This document shows, piece after piece, positions 13,217 to 21,214 of a DNA stretch of 22,647 nt. The notes under the pieces were generated by a model. The model was not told where the DNA came from and ran no database searches. It was given only the letters and a program-made list of their open reading frames with translations. The first letter of the stretch is position 1; every line of letters begins with the position of its first letter. Position numbers and translations under genes: made by a program. Source of the DNA: a virus. The stretch lies in the IMG/VR virus record IMGVR_UViG_3300049736_000614, positions 1 to 22,647 of that record. One strand, written 5' to 3'.

Positions 13217-15280
13217 ATGTACACGTTACAAGATAACGAACGGTTAATAGTCTACTGTAAACAGACATCAGATATACCGATATACTTTCAACAGTACGTT
13301 GCCGGTCAACAACATTTATCAACAATTTATACAAATAACCAAAACACATTACTACCGTTAGAAAACATTGTTGTTACAGCAGCAACTTCTTTACAAGAAA
13401 TCACTTCTTTACATTTAACTGATATTTCGGTCAATACTAAATTACTGTGGTTAGAACTACCCCCGTGCGAGGCTGTTGAAAATCCGGCAAAGATTATTGC
13501 ATACTATTTACCACAATACCACACCATTCCAGAAAACGACAAGTGGTGGGGAAAAAATTTTACAGAATGGACAAACGTTAGAAAAGCCAAACCAGTTTTC
13601 CCTGGGCATGAACAACCCAAGATTCCATTAGAATATTATGATCTAGCCGATCCAACAACAATCCATGATCAGATTGAACTTGCAAAAAAATACAATATTC
13701 ACGGGTTTTGCTTTCATTACTATTGGTTCGCCGGTAAACGATTGTTAGAACTACCCATAGAAAATTATCTTCAAGATGCTTCTCCACAAGCAGATTTCCC
13801 ATTTATGTTATGTTGGGCCAATGAAGACTGGACTCGTACATGGGATGGTAAATCCGGGGAGATCTTGATCGGACAAAAACACTCCGTTGCTGATCATCGT
13901 CGAGTCGCAAAAGATCTGTTAAGATATTTTCAAGATCCGCGGTATATAAAGGTAAACGGAAAACCGGCATTGATTATTTATCGAGTGGAATTAATTAAGG
14001 AGTTACAAAAATTTAAAGATATTGTAGAAAAAGAAGCAGCTAAGGTAGGTATACCGGGTATACATTTAATTAGCACCACCGCTAGTTGGCGATTCGGCCC
14101 GGATCTTAGCGGCACGGTACAACATGTATGTGATGGTGAAGCAGAATTCCCACCTCATACCAAATTCGATAATGCAATAAAACGAGTAAAGGTGGATACA
14201 TCTACAGACTTTACCGGATTCGCATACGACTATGTACATTATAAAAACCGACATATACAAGGTTATGATGAATTGTTAAACACTAAACTAGAAACTGCGT
14301 ATTATCCTGGATGTTTCCCTGGATGGGACAACACGGCCCGCAGACCAGACAGCTCTCATATATGTGTGAACAACTCCCCGGAACAATTTGAAGAATGGGT
14401 CACCGCTGGTATACAATATACAAATAAAAAAAACACCTCACAAGATAATTTTGTTTTCATAAACGCATGGAACGAATGGGCGGAAGGCGCGGTAATAGAA
14501 CCAACAGTAACAGAAGGTTATAGTTACGCTCATGCCTTGTCCAAGGCTTATAATAAATCAAAACAAGATAGAATCACAGCCTATCAAATATATTATGAAG
14601 ATGATCAACTACCTAACATCCTGCCCGGTTTTCAAGCTCATTACAACAAAAAATCGACAGTGTATCTTGAGAGTGGTATAATCAACGATCTTGTTAGACG
14701 TAAAAAACATCTAAATAGTGATTGGTTTGGTGTATTTTCATGGAAAGCGCGAGATAAGGTCATCGGGTTTTCTCATGAACGTATACAAGAATGTATAGGG
14801 AGCAATAGACCGTCCTTCGAAGGCGGGTGTAGGAATTATGATATACTCTCAATATCTAGAGAGAACGCGAAGGCTGGACTCCCCCGGGGATCCCATAACC
14901 CACGGGAACTTCACGTGGAGCACTGGCCTGTTTTTGATGCATTGATTAATAAAATGTACAAACAAGGTATAATATCACGAAAACCTTATTTCGATAAAGA
15001 CATGAACTTTATATATTGTAATTGTTTCTTGGCCAAAACACACATATATGAAGATTTTGTAAAAACAATATTACGGCCAGGTATAAACTTATTTAAAAAT
15101 GATAAAGACCTGTACAATCTAGGCACTAACAACCTACCTAGAACTAAACATGGAAAACCACCACAACGTTTTACAGATCATACCGGGTATGAAGAATGGC
15201 CACATATACCGTTTGTGTTAGAGAGATTAATCAATGTGTATGTTGAGTTGAATGACTTGAAGGTTGGTTGGATATTATAA
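13217..15280 (+). CDS. WbsX-family glycosyltransferase with extra N- and C-terminal regions
   Basis: The 687-aa protein has three parts. Residues 1-90 are an unassigned region. Residues ~92-450 are WbsX (Glyco_tran_WbsX, GH99-like fold): IIAYYLPQYHTIPENDKWWG, FTEWTNVRKAKPVFPGHEQP, GFCFHYYWFAGKRLLELP, MLCWANEDWTRTWDG and NAWNEWAEGAVIEP are all typical. Residues ~465-687 are a further domain that I cannot name. It contains a possible nucleotide-sugar-like region, SDWFGVFSWKARDKVIG, an HxE-rich centre (RELHVEHWPVFDAL) and NCFLAKTHIYEDF, reminiscent of capsule-type transferases. WbsX proteins occur in O-antigen and capsule clusters; their exact reaction is poorly known. Fusion to another glycan enzyme suggests two consecutive steps on one polymer. 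The WbsX part is secure and the tail function unknown. Confidence 0.87.
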   Translation: MYTLQDNERLIVYCKQTSDIPIYFQQYVAGQQHLSTIYTNNQNTLLPLENIVVTAATSLQEITSLHLTDISVNTKLLWLELPPCEAVENPAKIIAYYLPQYHTIPENDKWWGKNFTEWTNVRKAKPVFPGHEQPKIPLEYYDLADPTTIHDQIELAKKYNIHGFCFHYYWFAGKRLLELPIENYLQDASPQADFPFMLCWANEDWTRTWDGKSGEILIGQKHSVADHRRVAKDLLRYFQDPRYIKVNGKPALIIYRVELIKELQKFKDIVEKEAAKVGIPGIHLISTTASWRFGPDLSGTVQHVCDGEAEFPPHTKFDNAIKRVKVDTSTDFTGFAYDYVHYKNRHIQGYDELLNTKLETAYYPGCFPGWDNTARRPDSSHICVNNSPEQFEEWVTAGIQYTNKKNTSQDNFVFINAWNEWAEGAVIEPTVTEGYSYAHALSKAYNKSKQDRITAYQIYYEDDQLPNILPGFQAHYNKKSTVYLESGIINDLVRRKKHLNSDWFGVFSWKARDKVIGFSHERIQECIGSNRPSFEGGCRNYDILSISRENAKAGLPRGSHNPRELHVEHWPVFDALINKMYKQGIISRKPYFDKDMNFIYCNCFLAKTHIYEDFVKTILRPGINLFKNDKDLYNLGTNNLPRTKHGKPPQRFTDHTGYEEWPHIPFVLERLINVYVELNDLKVGWIL

Positions 15281-15287
15281 TTTAAAA

Positions 15288-16220
15288 ATGAAAAATATAT
15301 TAATAACAGGAGGTCTTGGATTCATAGGTAGTAATTTTACAAAATACGTGTATGAAAAATATGATTACAATATATGGAACATTGACAAGGTCACATATGC
15401 CGCAAACCCAGGAAACATCCCTGACAATATAAAAAATTCTGAACGTTATAACTTCGTTCAATGCGATATAAATGAAACTTCTAGACTAAATTCTATTGTA
15501 AAACAACATAATATAAATTATATTGTCAATTTTGCCGCGGAAAGCCATGTTGATAACAGTATCAACGACTCTAACCCGTTTGTACATACAAACATAACCG
15601 GTACACATTCTCTACTAACACTACTACATGACTGCTCCAGTGTGGAAAAATATCTTCAGGTATCAACTGATGAGGTGTACGGTAGTTTATCAGAGCAATG
15701 CCCAGCTTTTATTGAGCAATCCGCAATAAAACCTAACAGCCCCTACTCTGCCAGTAAAGCTAGTGCAGATTTATTATGTCGGAGCTTCCATGAAACATTC
15801 AAATACCCCGTTTTAATCACTCGTTGCTCTAACAATTATGGACCAAATCAACATGAAGAAAAACTAATTCCATTGATGATTAAAAATGCTAAAGCCGGGA
15901 AAAATCTTCCGGTGTACGGTGATGGTCGAAACATTCGTGATTGGATACATGTTAATGATCATTGCTCCGGTATTGATACGGTCTTACATACCGGTACTAT
16001 TGGTGAGATATACAACATCGGTGGTAATAATGAAATTCGAAACATTGATATTGTGAAGACAATTTTGAGCTTGTTAAACAGAGATGAAGATCAAATTGAA
16101 TACGTTGAAGACCGTTTAGGTCATGATTGGAGGTACGCGATAAATAACAACAAAATTCAAACACAATTAGGCTGGTCTCCTAGCTATGATTTCATTTCCG
16201 GTTTGAAAAGCCTATTATAA
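15288..16220 (+). CDS. dTDP-glucose 4,6-dehydratase-like NAD-dependent sugar enzyme
   Basis: The start at ATG 15288 (MKNILITGGLGFIGSN) follows a TATAAT (15276-15281) that lies in the tail of the WbsX gene. The 310-aa protein is an extended short-chain dehydrogenase. It has the Rossmann motif GGLGFIG (8-14), the Thr-Asp-Glu catalytic triple in STDEVYG (T127, D128, E129) and YSASK (Y153, K157). RNIRDWIHVNDHC is the usual substrate-side element. The TDE triple separates RmlB-type 4,6-dehydratases from epimerases. It ends about 25-40 residues earlier than typical RmlB (about 340-360), at GWSPSYDFISGLKSLL, so the last helix is shortened. No RmlA, RmlC or RmlD is in the window, so precursors must come from the host or from elsewhere in the phage genome. 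The gene fits dTDP-6-deoxysugar supply for the RgpF-like enzyme. Confidence 0.88.
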   Translation: MKNILITGGLGFIGSNFTKYVYEKYDYNIWNIDKVTYAANPGNIPDNIKNSERYNFVQCDINETSRLNSIVKQHNINYIVNFAAESHVDNSINDSNPFVHTNITGTHSLLTLLHDCSSVEKYLQVSTDEVYGSLSEQCPAFIEQSAIKPNSPYSASKASADLLCRSFHETFKYPVLITRCSNNYGPNQHEEKLIPLMIKNAKAGKNLPVYGDGRNIRDWIHVNDHCSGIDTVLHTGTIGEIYNIGGNNEIRNIDIVKTILSLLNRDEDQIEYVEDRLGHDWRYAINNNKIQTQLGWSPSYDFISGLKSLL

Positions 16221-16225
16221 CATTC

Positions 16226-17077
16226 ATGAAAAAAGAGTTACAATCACTAGATAGAATACTCAAAAATTCTAGAGTAAAAAGAAACAATTTTGTCAATAAT
16301 TTAATGGATGTAGATAATATTAAAGTCTTAGTATGGACATTTGCAAAAACTGGGACAACAACTCTAGCCAGTAGTTTTCAACAAAATATATCCGGAACTA
16401 AAAGCTTTAAAAATGTTACACACTCTCATGGTGAACCATGTTGGTTTAATAACATATCACAAGAATTAAAACAGATAGGGTTTACATTTAAAATGCTAAT
16501 TGAATATATAAATAGTAAAGGTATACGACCTGTCGTTATCCAATCTTATAGGTGCCCGGTTGATACACATATTTCCGCACACTTTCATAAAATACAAAAA
16601 AACAATAAGTTAAGTGTTAATACAGATGGACTATCTAAATATGCTTCCTGCCTGGCACCACAAGCGTTGAAACCTATAGATCTTTTCACTGGTCAAGAGA
16701 GTTATATTAATTATTTAGAAAAAACATTTAACGGAATATGGACTCATAATTTTGATAAAGTAAGGGGTTATGGGTTTCATCAAGAACCTGATTATGATAT
16801 TTTATATACAACAACCGATTATATTAAAAAATTACCAGATAATATAAAACTAATCAAGGAACTAAAAGAGTATCATAATCTAAAAATTACAAAACGTAAC
16901 TTAACATATACAAAAGAGCCCGGTACATATTCTAACTACAAAAAAACACTCACTTTTGAACGCAAAGTCATTAACCACATATACAACATACACTCGAAAC
17001 CGTTAAACTTTTTTTATACAAAGGATAAAATAAAATATATGCTACAATCTGCTTTGAATAAATATAGTTGTATCTAA
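16226..17077 (+). CDS. Sulfotransferase-like protein 1
   Basis: This 283-aa protein carries the 5'-phosphosulfate loop FAKTGTTTLASSF (residues 39-51), which binds the PAPS cofactor. It also has the 3'-phosphate element YRCPVDTHISAHF, with R109 and S117 at the canonical spacing of eight. Such enzymes move sulfate from PAPS to sugars or other acceptors. There is no transmembrane segment, so it is probably cytosolic. The gene is AT-rich like the rest of the island. It starts six bases after the RmlB-like stop and ends 12 bases before the next sulfotransferase. The acceptor cannot be read from sequence; it lies in a glycan locus, so a carbohydrate is likely. Distinguishing a true sulfotransferase from a P-loop relative would need structure prediction. 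Confidence 0.72.
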   Translation: MKKELQSLDRILKNSRVKRNNFVNNLMDVDNIKVLVWTFAKTGTTTLASSFQQNISGTKSFKNVTHSHGEPCWFNNISQELKQIGFTFKMLIEYINSKGIRPVVIQSYRCPVDTHISAHFHKIQKNNKLSVNTDGLSKYASCLAPQALKPIDLFTGQESYINYLEKTFNGIWTHNFDKVRGYGFHQEPDYDILYTTTDYIKKLPDNIKLIKELKEYHNLKITKRNLTYTKEPGTYSNYKKTLTFERKVINHIYNIHSKPLNFFYTKDKIKYMLQSALNKYSCI

Positions 17078-17088
17078 AAAGAGCTATT

Positions 17089-17961
17089 ATGAAAATAAAA
17101 AAACAAAAAAATAAAAAAACCTCTGCAGAATGGAACGGGTTACTAAAGTGTAATGATTACATTGTAGATTGGTCGCCTAAATCTGGTTGTACTACAGTAA
17201 AAAAGCTATGGTTTCGCTACCTGGGTGTATTAAATGAAGCATTATCAATGAAAAAAATAATGAACGGCAGAGTGGTTACAAATTGGGTACATAATTTCAC
17301 ACCAACGTTTTTTGAAAGATATGGTAAAATTACATCAGAAGATCTAAAAAACGATTCGTATGTCAAAATAAAACATGTGAGAAACCCGTACGATAGAGTT
17401 GTGAGCTCCTACATTCATGCATGTAAGCACCCCGGGTTATTTGAAAATTGTAGAGAATATGACCCATCGTTCGTTGATTTTTTAAATCTATTATATACAG
17501 GAGAATTACATATGGATGCAGGAGGGATGCATTGGAGGATTCAAAACCATAATCCAAGTATAGAGTATGATGAGATAATCAAATTAGAAATCCTAGATGA
17601 TGAGATAATTAGATTAAGTGAAAAATACAATATAGACTTTAAAGTGAGTGATAAAACAAAACGCTCACCTCATCATGTTAAAAAGAAAGCTTATGTAAAA
17701 TCTTTTTTTGACATTCCTGCATCCAGTGTGCGGAGCTATATAAGTGATCATCGCAGTGCCCCGGTCTACGACTCATTTTACAATGACGAAATAAAAGATA
17801 TTGTATACGATATATATAAACTAGATATAGACTCATATGATTATAAATATGAGAACCGGGTTGATGATGCAGATGGAGAGAGTGAAACAGACCCAGACAT
17901 ATTAGACCCATTTACAGTCAACCCTCAAACAATAATGCAGGAAGCCATGGGAAACACATGA
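17089..17961 (+). CDS. Sulfotransferase-like protein 2
   Basis: The start at ATG 17089 gives 290 aa; a TTG frame start at 17068 would overlap the preceding gene. The PAPS loop is clear at SPKSGCTTVKKLWFRY (about 29-44), and the 3'-phosphate element KHVRNPYDRVVSSYIH is near perfect (R98, S106). This PKSGCTT plus RNPYDRxxSxY arrangement is that of the sulfotransferase family 2 type (Golgi-like carbohydrate sulfotransferases and their bacterial relatives). The last 40 residues are acidic (DDADGESETDPDILDPF) and look disordered. Its stop overlaps the ATG of the third copy by four bases (ATGA, 17958-17961), which indicates coupling. It is the most canonical of the three. The acceptor is unknown. 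Confidence 0.82.
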   Translation: MKIKKQKNKKTSAEWNGLLKCNDYIVDWSPKSGCTTVKKLWFRYLGVLNEALSMKKIMNGRVVTNWVHNFTPTFFERYGKITSEDLKNDSYVKIKHVRNPYDRVVSSYIHACKHPGLFENCREYDPSFVDFLNLLYTGELHMDAGGMHWRIQNHNPSIEYDEIIKLEILDDEIIRLSEKYNIDFKVSDKTKRSPHHVKKKAYVKSFFDIPASSVRSYISDHRSAPVYDSFYNDEIKDIVYDIYKLDIDSYDYKYENRVDDADGESETDPDILDPFTVNPQTIMQEAMGNT

Positions 17962-18629
17962 TAGTTTCAGATGTAAAAAAGTTCATAATTTTTCAGCCAT
18001 GGAAATGTGCGTCAACTACATTGTATATACGGCTAAAAAAATATGATAGCGAACATTACCCACAAGATATTTACTATAATGAAGTTTTAAAAAAATATAG
18101 TCATAAACACATACGCTTGTCTGACTTCATACAACTTCCGGAAGCCTCTCTAGATTACACAAAAATATGTTATGTTCGAAATCCATATGACAGAATCTAC
18201 GCTGGTTATTTACAACTCTTAAAAGAAATGAAACAAGGTAATGATATACCCATGATAAATCATATAAAAGAAGGGTTTAATACATATCTAAAATATTACA
18301 CATTACCCGTATACGAGAGTACAGACGAATTTTGGGGAGGTAAGTTGCATGAATATACACACTTTGAAAATAAAAAATATGTAGATTGTATAGGTTATGT
18401 TGAAAGATTTGAGAAAGATTTCAAACAAATTTTCAATAAACTAGGCATTAACGATACTGAAACTATTTCTGGTAACATAAAAAATAAACCAAAGACTATG
18501 TGTAATCCACATAACATGAAACGATGTAATTATAAATATATTGATAAATATACACAAGAAGATATCGAAATTGTGAATTATATTTTTAAAGATGATTTTG
18601 AAATTTTCAATTATAAAATAATAAAATGA
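17958..18629 (+). CDS. Sulfotransferase-like protein 3 with changed PAPS site
   Basis: This 223-aa protein overlaps the previous and following genes by four bases each, so three genes are coupled in series. The phosphosulfate loop is QPWKCASTTLYIRL (residues 13-26), and the 3'-phosphate element is CYVRNPYDRIYAGYLQ. The serine expected eight residues after R74 is alanine (A82), whereas copies 1 and 2 keep it. CGYV-type residues later (DCIGYVERFEKDFKQIFNKL) match the C-terminal family element that binds the substrate side. The gene is very AT-rich (23% GC on hand count of 18481-18540). It may have reduced PAPS affinity, or use a compensating residue. Family membership is well supported and activity less so. 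Confidence 0.75.
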   Translation: MIVSDVKKFIIFQPWKCASTTLYIRLKKYDSEHYPQDIYYNEVLKKYSHKHIRLSDFIQLPEASLDYTKICYVRNPYDRIYAGYLQLLKEMKQGNDIPMINHIKEGFNTYLKYYTLPVYESTDEFWGGKLHEYTHFENKKYVDCIGYVERFEKDFKQIFNKLGINDTETISGNIKNKPKTMCNPHNMKRCNYKYIDKYTQEDIEIVNYIFKDDFEIFNYKIIK

Positions 18630-19078
18630 ATAATAAAGAAATAATAGGTTTTACTGCAGGTAATTTCGACTTGTTGCACCCAGGATATATTTATACTTTT
18701 GAAGAAGCAAAACGTCATTGTGACCGATTTTTAGTTTTCCTTCACACCGATCCATCAGAAACACGTAACACAAAATATAAACCAGTCGTACCGCTATATG
18801 AACGATACAAAACCTTGATGTCTATTCGGTTTATAGATGATGTGTACATGTACAGTACAGAAGAACAGTTATATGGTTTAATCAAGTTTCACAAACCTGA
18901 TATTAGAATATTAGGTGAAGATTATATAAATGATGATGGCACAGCCAAGTCTTTCACCGGTGATGATCTACCACCACGAGTTATATATACAACCAGGTCT
19001 CATGGGTGGTCCACAACTCGAATCAAAGACTTGATTACCAAACAAACCATAAAACAGAACCCAGGTATAGTTAAATAA
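18626..19078 (+). CDS. TagD-like cytidylyltransferase with an altered HxGH motif
   Basis: This 150-aa protein has the length and layout of glycerol-3-phosphate cytidylyltransferase-type enzymes, which make CDP-alcohols or nucleotide-linked precursors for surface polymers. The opening strand GFTAGNFDLLHPGYIYTFEE would normally end in HxGH; here it is HPGY (H18 to Y21), so the second catalytic His is missing. RYKTLMSIRFIDDVYMY and RILGEDYIND are the usual middle elements, and STTRIKDLI is the C-terminal ISTTxI/R motif. It overlaps the sulfotransferase 3 stop by four bases. In context it probably activates a glycan building block. Loss of the second His could lower activity, or mark a variant that uses Tyr. 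Possible relatives are HldE-type or ethanolamine-phosphate cytidylyltransferases. Confidence 0.82.
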   Translation: MNNKEIIGFTAGNFDLLHPGYIYTFEEAKRHCDRFLVFLHTDPSETRNTKYKPVVPLYERYKTLMSIRFIDDVYMYSTEEQLYGLIKFHKPDIRILGEDYINDDGTAKSFTGDDLPPRVIYTTRSHGWSTTRIKDLITKQTIKQNPGIVK

Positions 19079-19082
19079 GGAC

Positions 19083-19769
19083 ATGCAACAACAATTGATA
19101 CCAGGGTATATGGCCACAAGAGTTAATCTGGTTGACATGGTGCCTGCTCAGGTAACATCGACACCATCTGTCACGGACTACAAACAACTACAGCAATTGG
19201 TAACCGCCCATGAACCTTCCAATCCTCTATTCAAACCAGAAGAACAATACAAAGATCATATTAAATCTCGATGGGAGCAACGACAAACAAAATTTACCAA
19301 CATAAATCAGATACCGTTACATACCCCGGTTATAATATACACCCCACCCACTGATCCCGTCGCGCAAGCCGCATTCATCAGACTAGAAAATGTGTACCAG
19401 GTTGTACACCCCACAACCGCCATGATATATGGTTACGCAGAGGGTATATTTTGTGATGCTAGAACACCACCAACATCCTTGGTCTTACCAAGCAACATAC
19501 AATTGTATTATGGTAACGTAACAAGTTCAAAATTGATCTCTAGAATATGGTCAGATCACAATTATGATGTGAGAAGTTACAAGATATATTCTCCCGGGAA
19601 CGAAGCCCAGTTAACTGCTCAGTTCCCCGGTTACTGGCCGAACGTGCTCACCTCACTAGCGCATGATTTAAAATCTAAACATGAACAACCCCCAGTGTTG
19701 TTGGGAATAGACAAAGGCATGCTAGACACATTTGATCAACAAAATTTACGTGAATTTTGTTTCATTTAA
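19083..19769 (+). CDS. Unassigned 228-aa protein
   Basis: No family is recognised. The N-terminal 60 residues are polar and Gln-rich. The middle is a compact segment with alternating hydrophobics (VIIYTPPTDPVAQAAFIRLE). The C-terminal half includes MIYGYAEGIFCDARTPPTSL and RSYKIYSPGNEAQLTAQFPG, which read as a folded alpha/beta domain. There is no transmembrane segment or clear catalytic motif. ATG 19083 is two bases after AAGG, too close for a good Shine-Dalgarno; the ATG at 19110 (MATRVNLV) is an alternative. Its composition is less AT-rich than the sulfotransferases, so the island's compositional edge may lie just before it. Its last eight bases overlap the end of the convergent glycosyltransferase. 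It is clearly coding, with function unknown. Confidence 0.75.
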   Translation: MQQQLIPGYMATRVNLVDMVPAQVTSTPSVTDYKQLQQLVTAHEPSNPLFKPEEQYKDHIKSRWEQRQTKFTNINQIPLHTPVIIYTPPTDPVAQAAFIRLENVYQVVHPTTAMIYGYAEGIFCDARTPPTSLVLPSNIQLYYGNVTSSKLISRIWSDHNYDVRSYKIYSPGNEAQLTAQFPGYWPNVLTSLAHDLKSKHEQPPVLLGIDKGMLDTFDQQNLREFCFI

Positions 19770-20568
19770 ACTGATGTTTAACATCAAAAACATCTACTGA
19801 ATCATATTCCCAGTTGTTGTAATTCAAATATTCTTCCATCCTAGCCACACCTGGAAATCTTTTTTTTCTATCCGGTAATATCTCCCCGTTCGCGACTCGT
19901 TGACCACGTAACGACTCTAGATCCATGTTGTATTGAGTCAATATTTGTTCGCATTTTCTCAATGTACTCTCACGCCCAACATCATGATAATGTAGATACA
20001 CAACGTCCGTATCAACCACCTCACCGTTGATGGTCACCCCGGTGTGGAATCCCAGATCAGTTGATATGAAACCTTTGTTGTTGAAAAACTTTTTACAATT
20101 CTGCCGGTCTGTTATGCTCCAGTTGAACTTTGTGATCTGTCCGACCGGATCATCATACGCTTCCTGTTCAGCGATTGAGTTCAGATGACCCCGGGTTCTG
20201 AACATCTCGCTCGTGTCCGTGAGACTCAACAAATATTCTCTGATGTTTTCCGGGTCTTGCTCAATCTGATCATCTACCCAGCGAACCACAAACTCATCCG
20301 CGTCTAGTGGCATGGTCACACCCGGTTGTTTGTTGTATTTGGTGATGAACTGAGAGATCACCTCCCCTTTTTTGAGAAACAAATTGTGTTGATGTACATT
20401 GATCCCATGCGATTGTTTGAACTCCAGGAGCTTCTCGTATGTACCGTCTGTAGACCCGTTGTCAAACACATGTATCCCCCACCATGCTGCGATCGGTCCA
20501 TGATGTTTCAACCAATCTTCAATCAGCTCAATTTCGTTTTTAACCATCGCGACTATTCTGATGTACAT
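19762..20568 (-). CDS. GT-A glycosyltransferase, GT2/GT92-like
   Basis: The frame is open back to 20901, but the upstream part is antisense to the DUF366-like gene. ATG 20568 gives 268 aa beginning MYIRIVAMVKNEIELIEDWL, the standard N-terminus of this group. FDNGSTDGTYE (about residues 31-41) is the UDP-sugar-binding loop, and MPLDADEFVV carries the DxD metal motif. Later HFNDxG-like elements are represented by VYLHYHDVGRESTLRKCEQI. The length suits a soluble single-domain enzyme. It shares eight terminal bases with the plus-strand neighbour and stands alone on the minus strand, with its own AATAAATA box. It is homologous in layout to domain 2 of the double transferase at 8948-10579. Sugar and acceptor are unknown. 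Confidence 0.85.
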   Translation of the reverse strand: MYIRIVAMVKNEIELIEDWLKHHGPIAAWWGIHVFDNGSTDGTYEKLLEFKQSHGINVHQHNLFLKKGEVISQFITKYNKQPGVTMPLDADEFVVRWVDDQIEQDPENIREYLLSLTDTSEMFRTRGHLNSIAEQEAYDDPVGQITKFNWSITDRQNCKKFFNNKGFISTDLGFHTGVTINGEVVDTDVVYLHYHDVGRESTLRKCEQILTQYNMDLESLRGQRVANGEILPDRKKRFPGVARMEEYLNYNNWEYDSVDVFDVKHQFK

Positions 20569-20573
20569 ATGTT

Positions 20574-20581
20574 TATTTATT
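20574..20581 (-). promoter_or_regulatory. Late-promoter-like box upstream of the GT-A gene
   Basis: On the minus strand AATAAATA ends exactly five bases before the ATG at 20568, in a 52-base divergent gap. A second, TATAATA-type box (20609-20615) serves the plus-strand gene at 20621, also five bases from its ATG. Confidence 0.4.
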
Positions 20582-20620
20582 TTGGTTGATTTACAACTCA
20601 ACATCATATATAATATACAT

Positions 20621-21214
20621 ATGATTATATCGAATATTGAAACATATGACGGAGAGCTATTACACAACAGATTCGCATATAAATTTTTCAGAGAGAAGAC
20701 GTTACCCATTGGTAACATCATCGCGTTCCGGGCTCCCATGCTAGTTGAAGCTGATGGCATGATTGACACAGAAGACATCATAAAAAATGAATTCATATAC
20801 AGTGATGATGCCATCAATTTTTTGTGGGAAATTCCATGCTTGAATGACGCGTTTGGAGCGGTAGCATGGCAAAGGCTGTTCAACACCAACATGGCCAACA
20901 TACTGAGTGCCTCGTATGTACACGCACCAATTGAGGTGGATGGTGATGATCTGATTGTGCATAAAGATCATGACCAGGGTGGAGTGTCTCAACCCAAAGG
21001 CAAGTGCAGCGTGAGCATAACATACACAAAAGATAACGTGGCGCTTGGACACACAGGCATCAACATACATGCAGGTGACAAAGCTCCGGATCATGCATTT
21101 TCAACTGAACTAGACAACATGCAAGTCAGTCAATTCATGCGTGAAGTTGTGGACATGTTCTATCAAATGAATGATGACATGTTTCTCGCGACAACTAAAA
21201 CTATAGTCAAGTGA
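20621..21214 (+). CDS. DUF366-like protein, possible 7-deazaguanine link
   Basis: ATG 20621 gives 197 aa; the frame opens earlier (20561), but that part lies in the divergent promoter gap. The layout matches what I recall of DUF366: an opening YDGELL with RFAYKFF, then GNIIAFRAPMLVEADGMIDT, the EFIYSDDAINFLWE segment, an Arg-containing helix (AWQRLFNTNMANIL), a KCSVSITY strand and a GHTGINIHAGDKAP loop. The acidic, His-containing centre (DDLIVHKDHDQGG) could bind metal. The family has no assigned function that I can state with certainty. FolE, QueD and QueE are in the same window without QueC, so a role in finishing the deazaguanine base is a working idea only. The stop overlaps the GTG start of galE by four bases, which may instead indicate a sugar-related role. 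Family call moderate. Confidence 0.65.
   Translation: MIISNIETYDGELLHNRFAYKFFREKTLPIGNIIAFRAPMLVEADGMIDTEDIIKNEFIYSDDAINFLWEIPCLNDAFGAVAWQRLFNTNMANILSASYVHAPIEVDGDDLIVHKDHDQGGVSQPKGKCSVSITYTKDNVALGHTGINIHAGDKAPDHAFSTELDNMQVSQFMREVVDMFYQMNDDMFLATTKTIVK

Noticed and set aside
19771-19785. TGATGTTTAACATCA inverted repeat as a terminator
   Set aside because: The loop is one base, so only a weak stem forms. It lies within the end of the GT-A coding sequence and is followed by A's rather than T's in the plus direction.
20569-20901. Extension of the GT-A gene back to 20901 on the minus strand
   Set aside because: The added 111 residues are antisense to the DUF366-like gene, and the glycosyltransferase fold begins exactly at ATG 20568 beside its promoter box.
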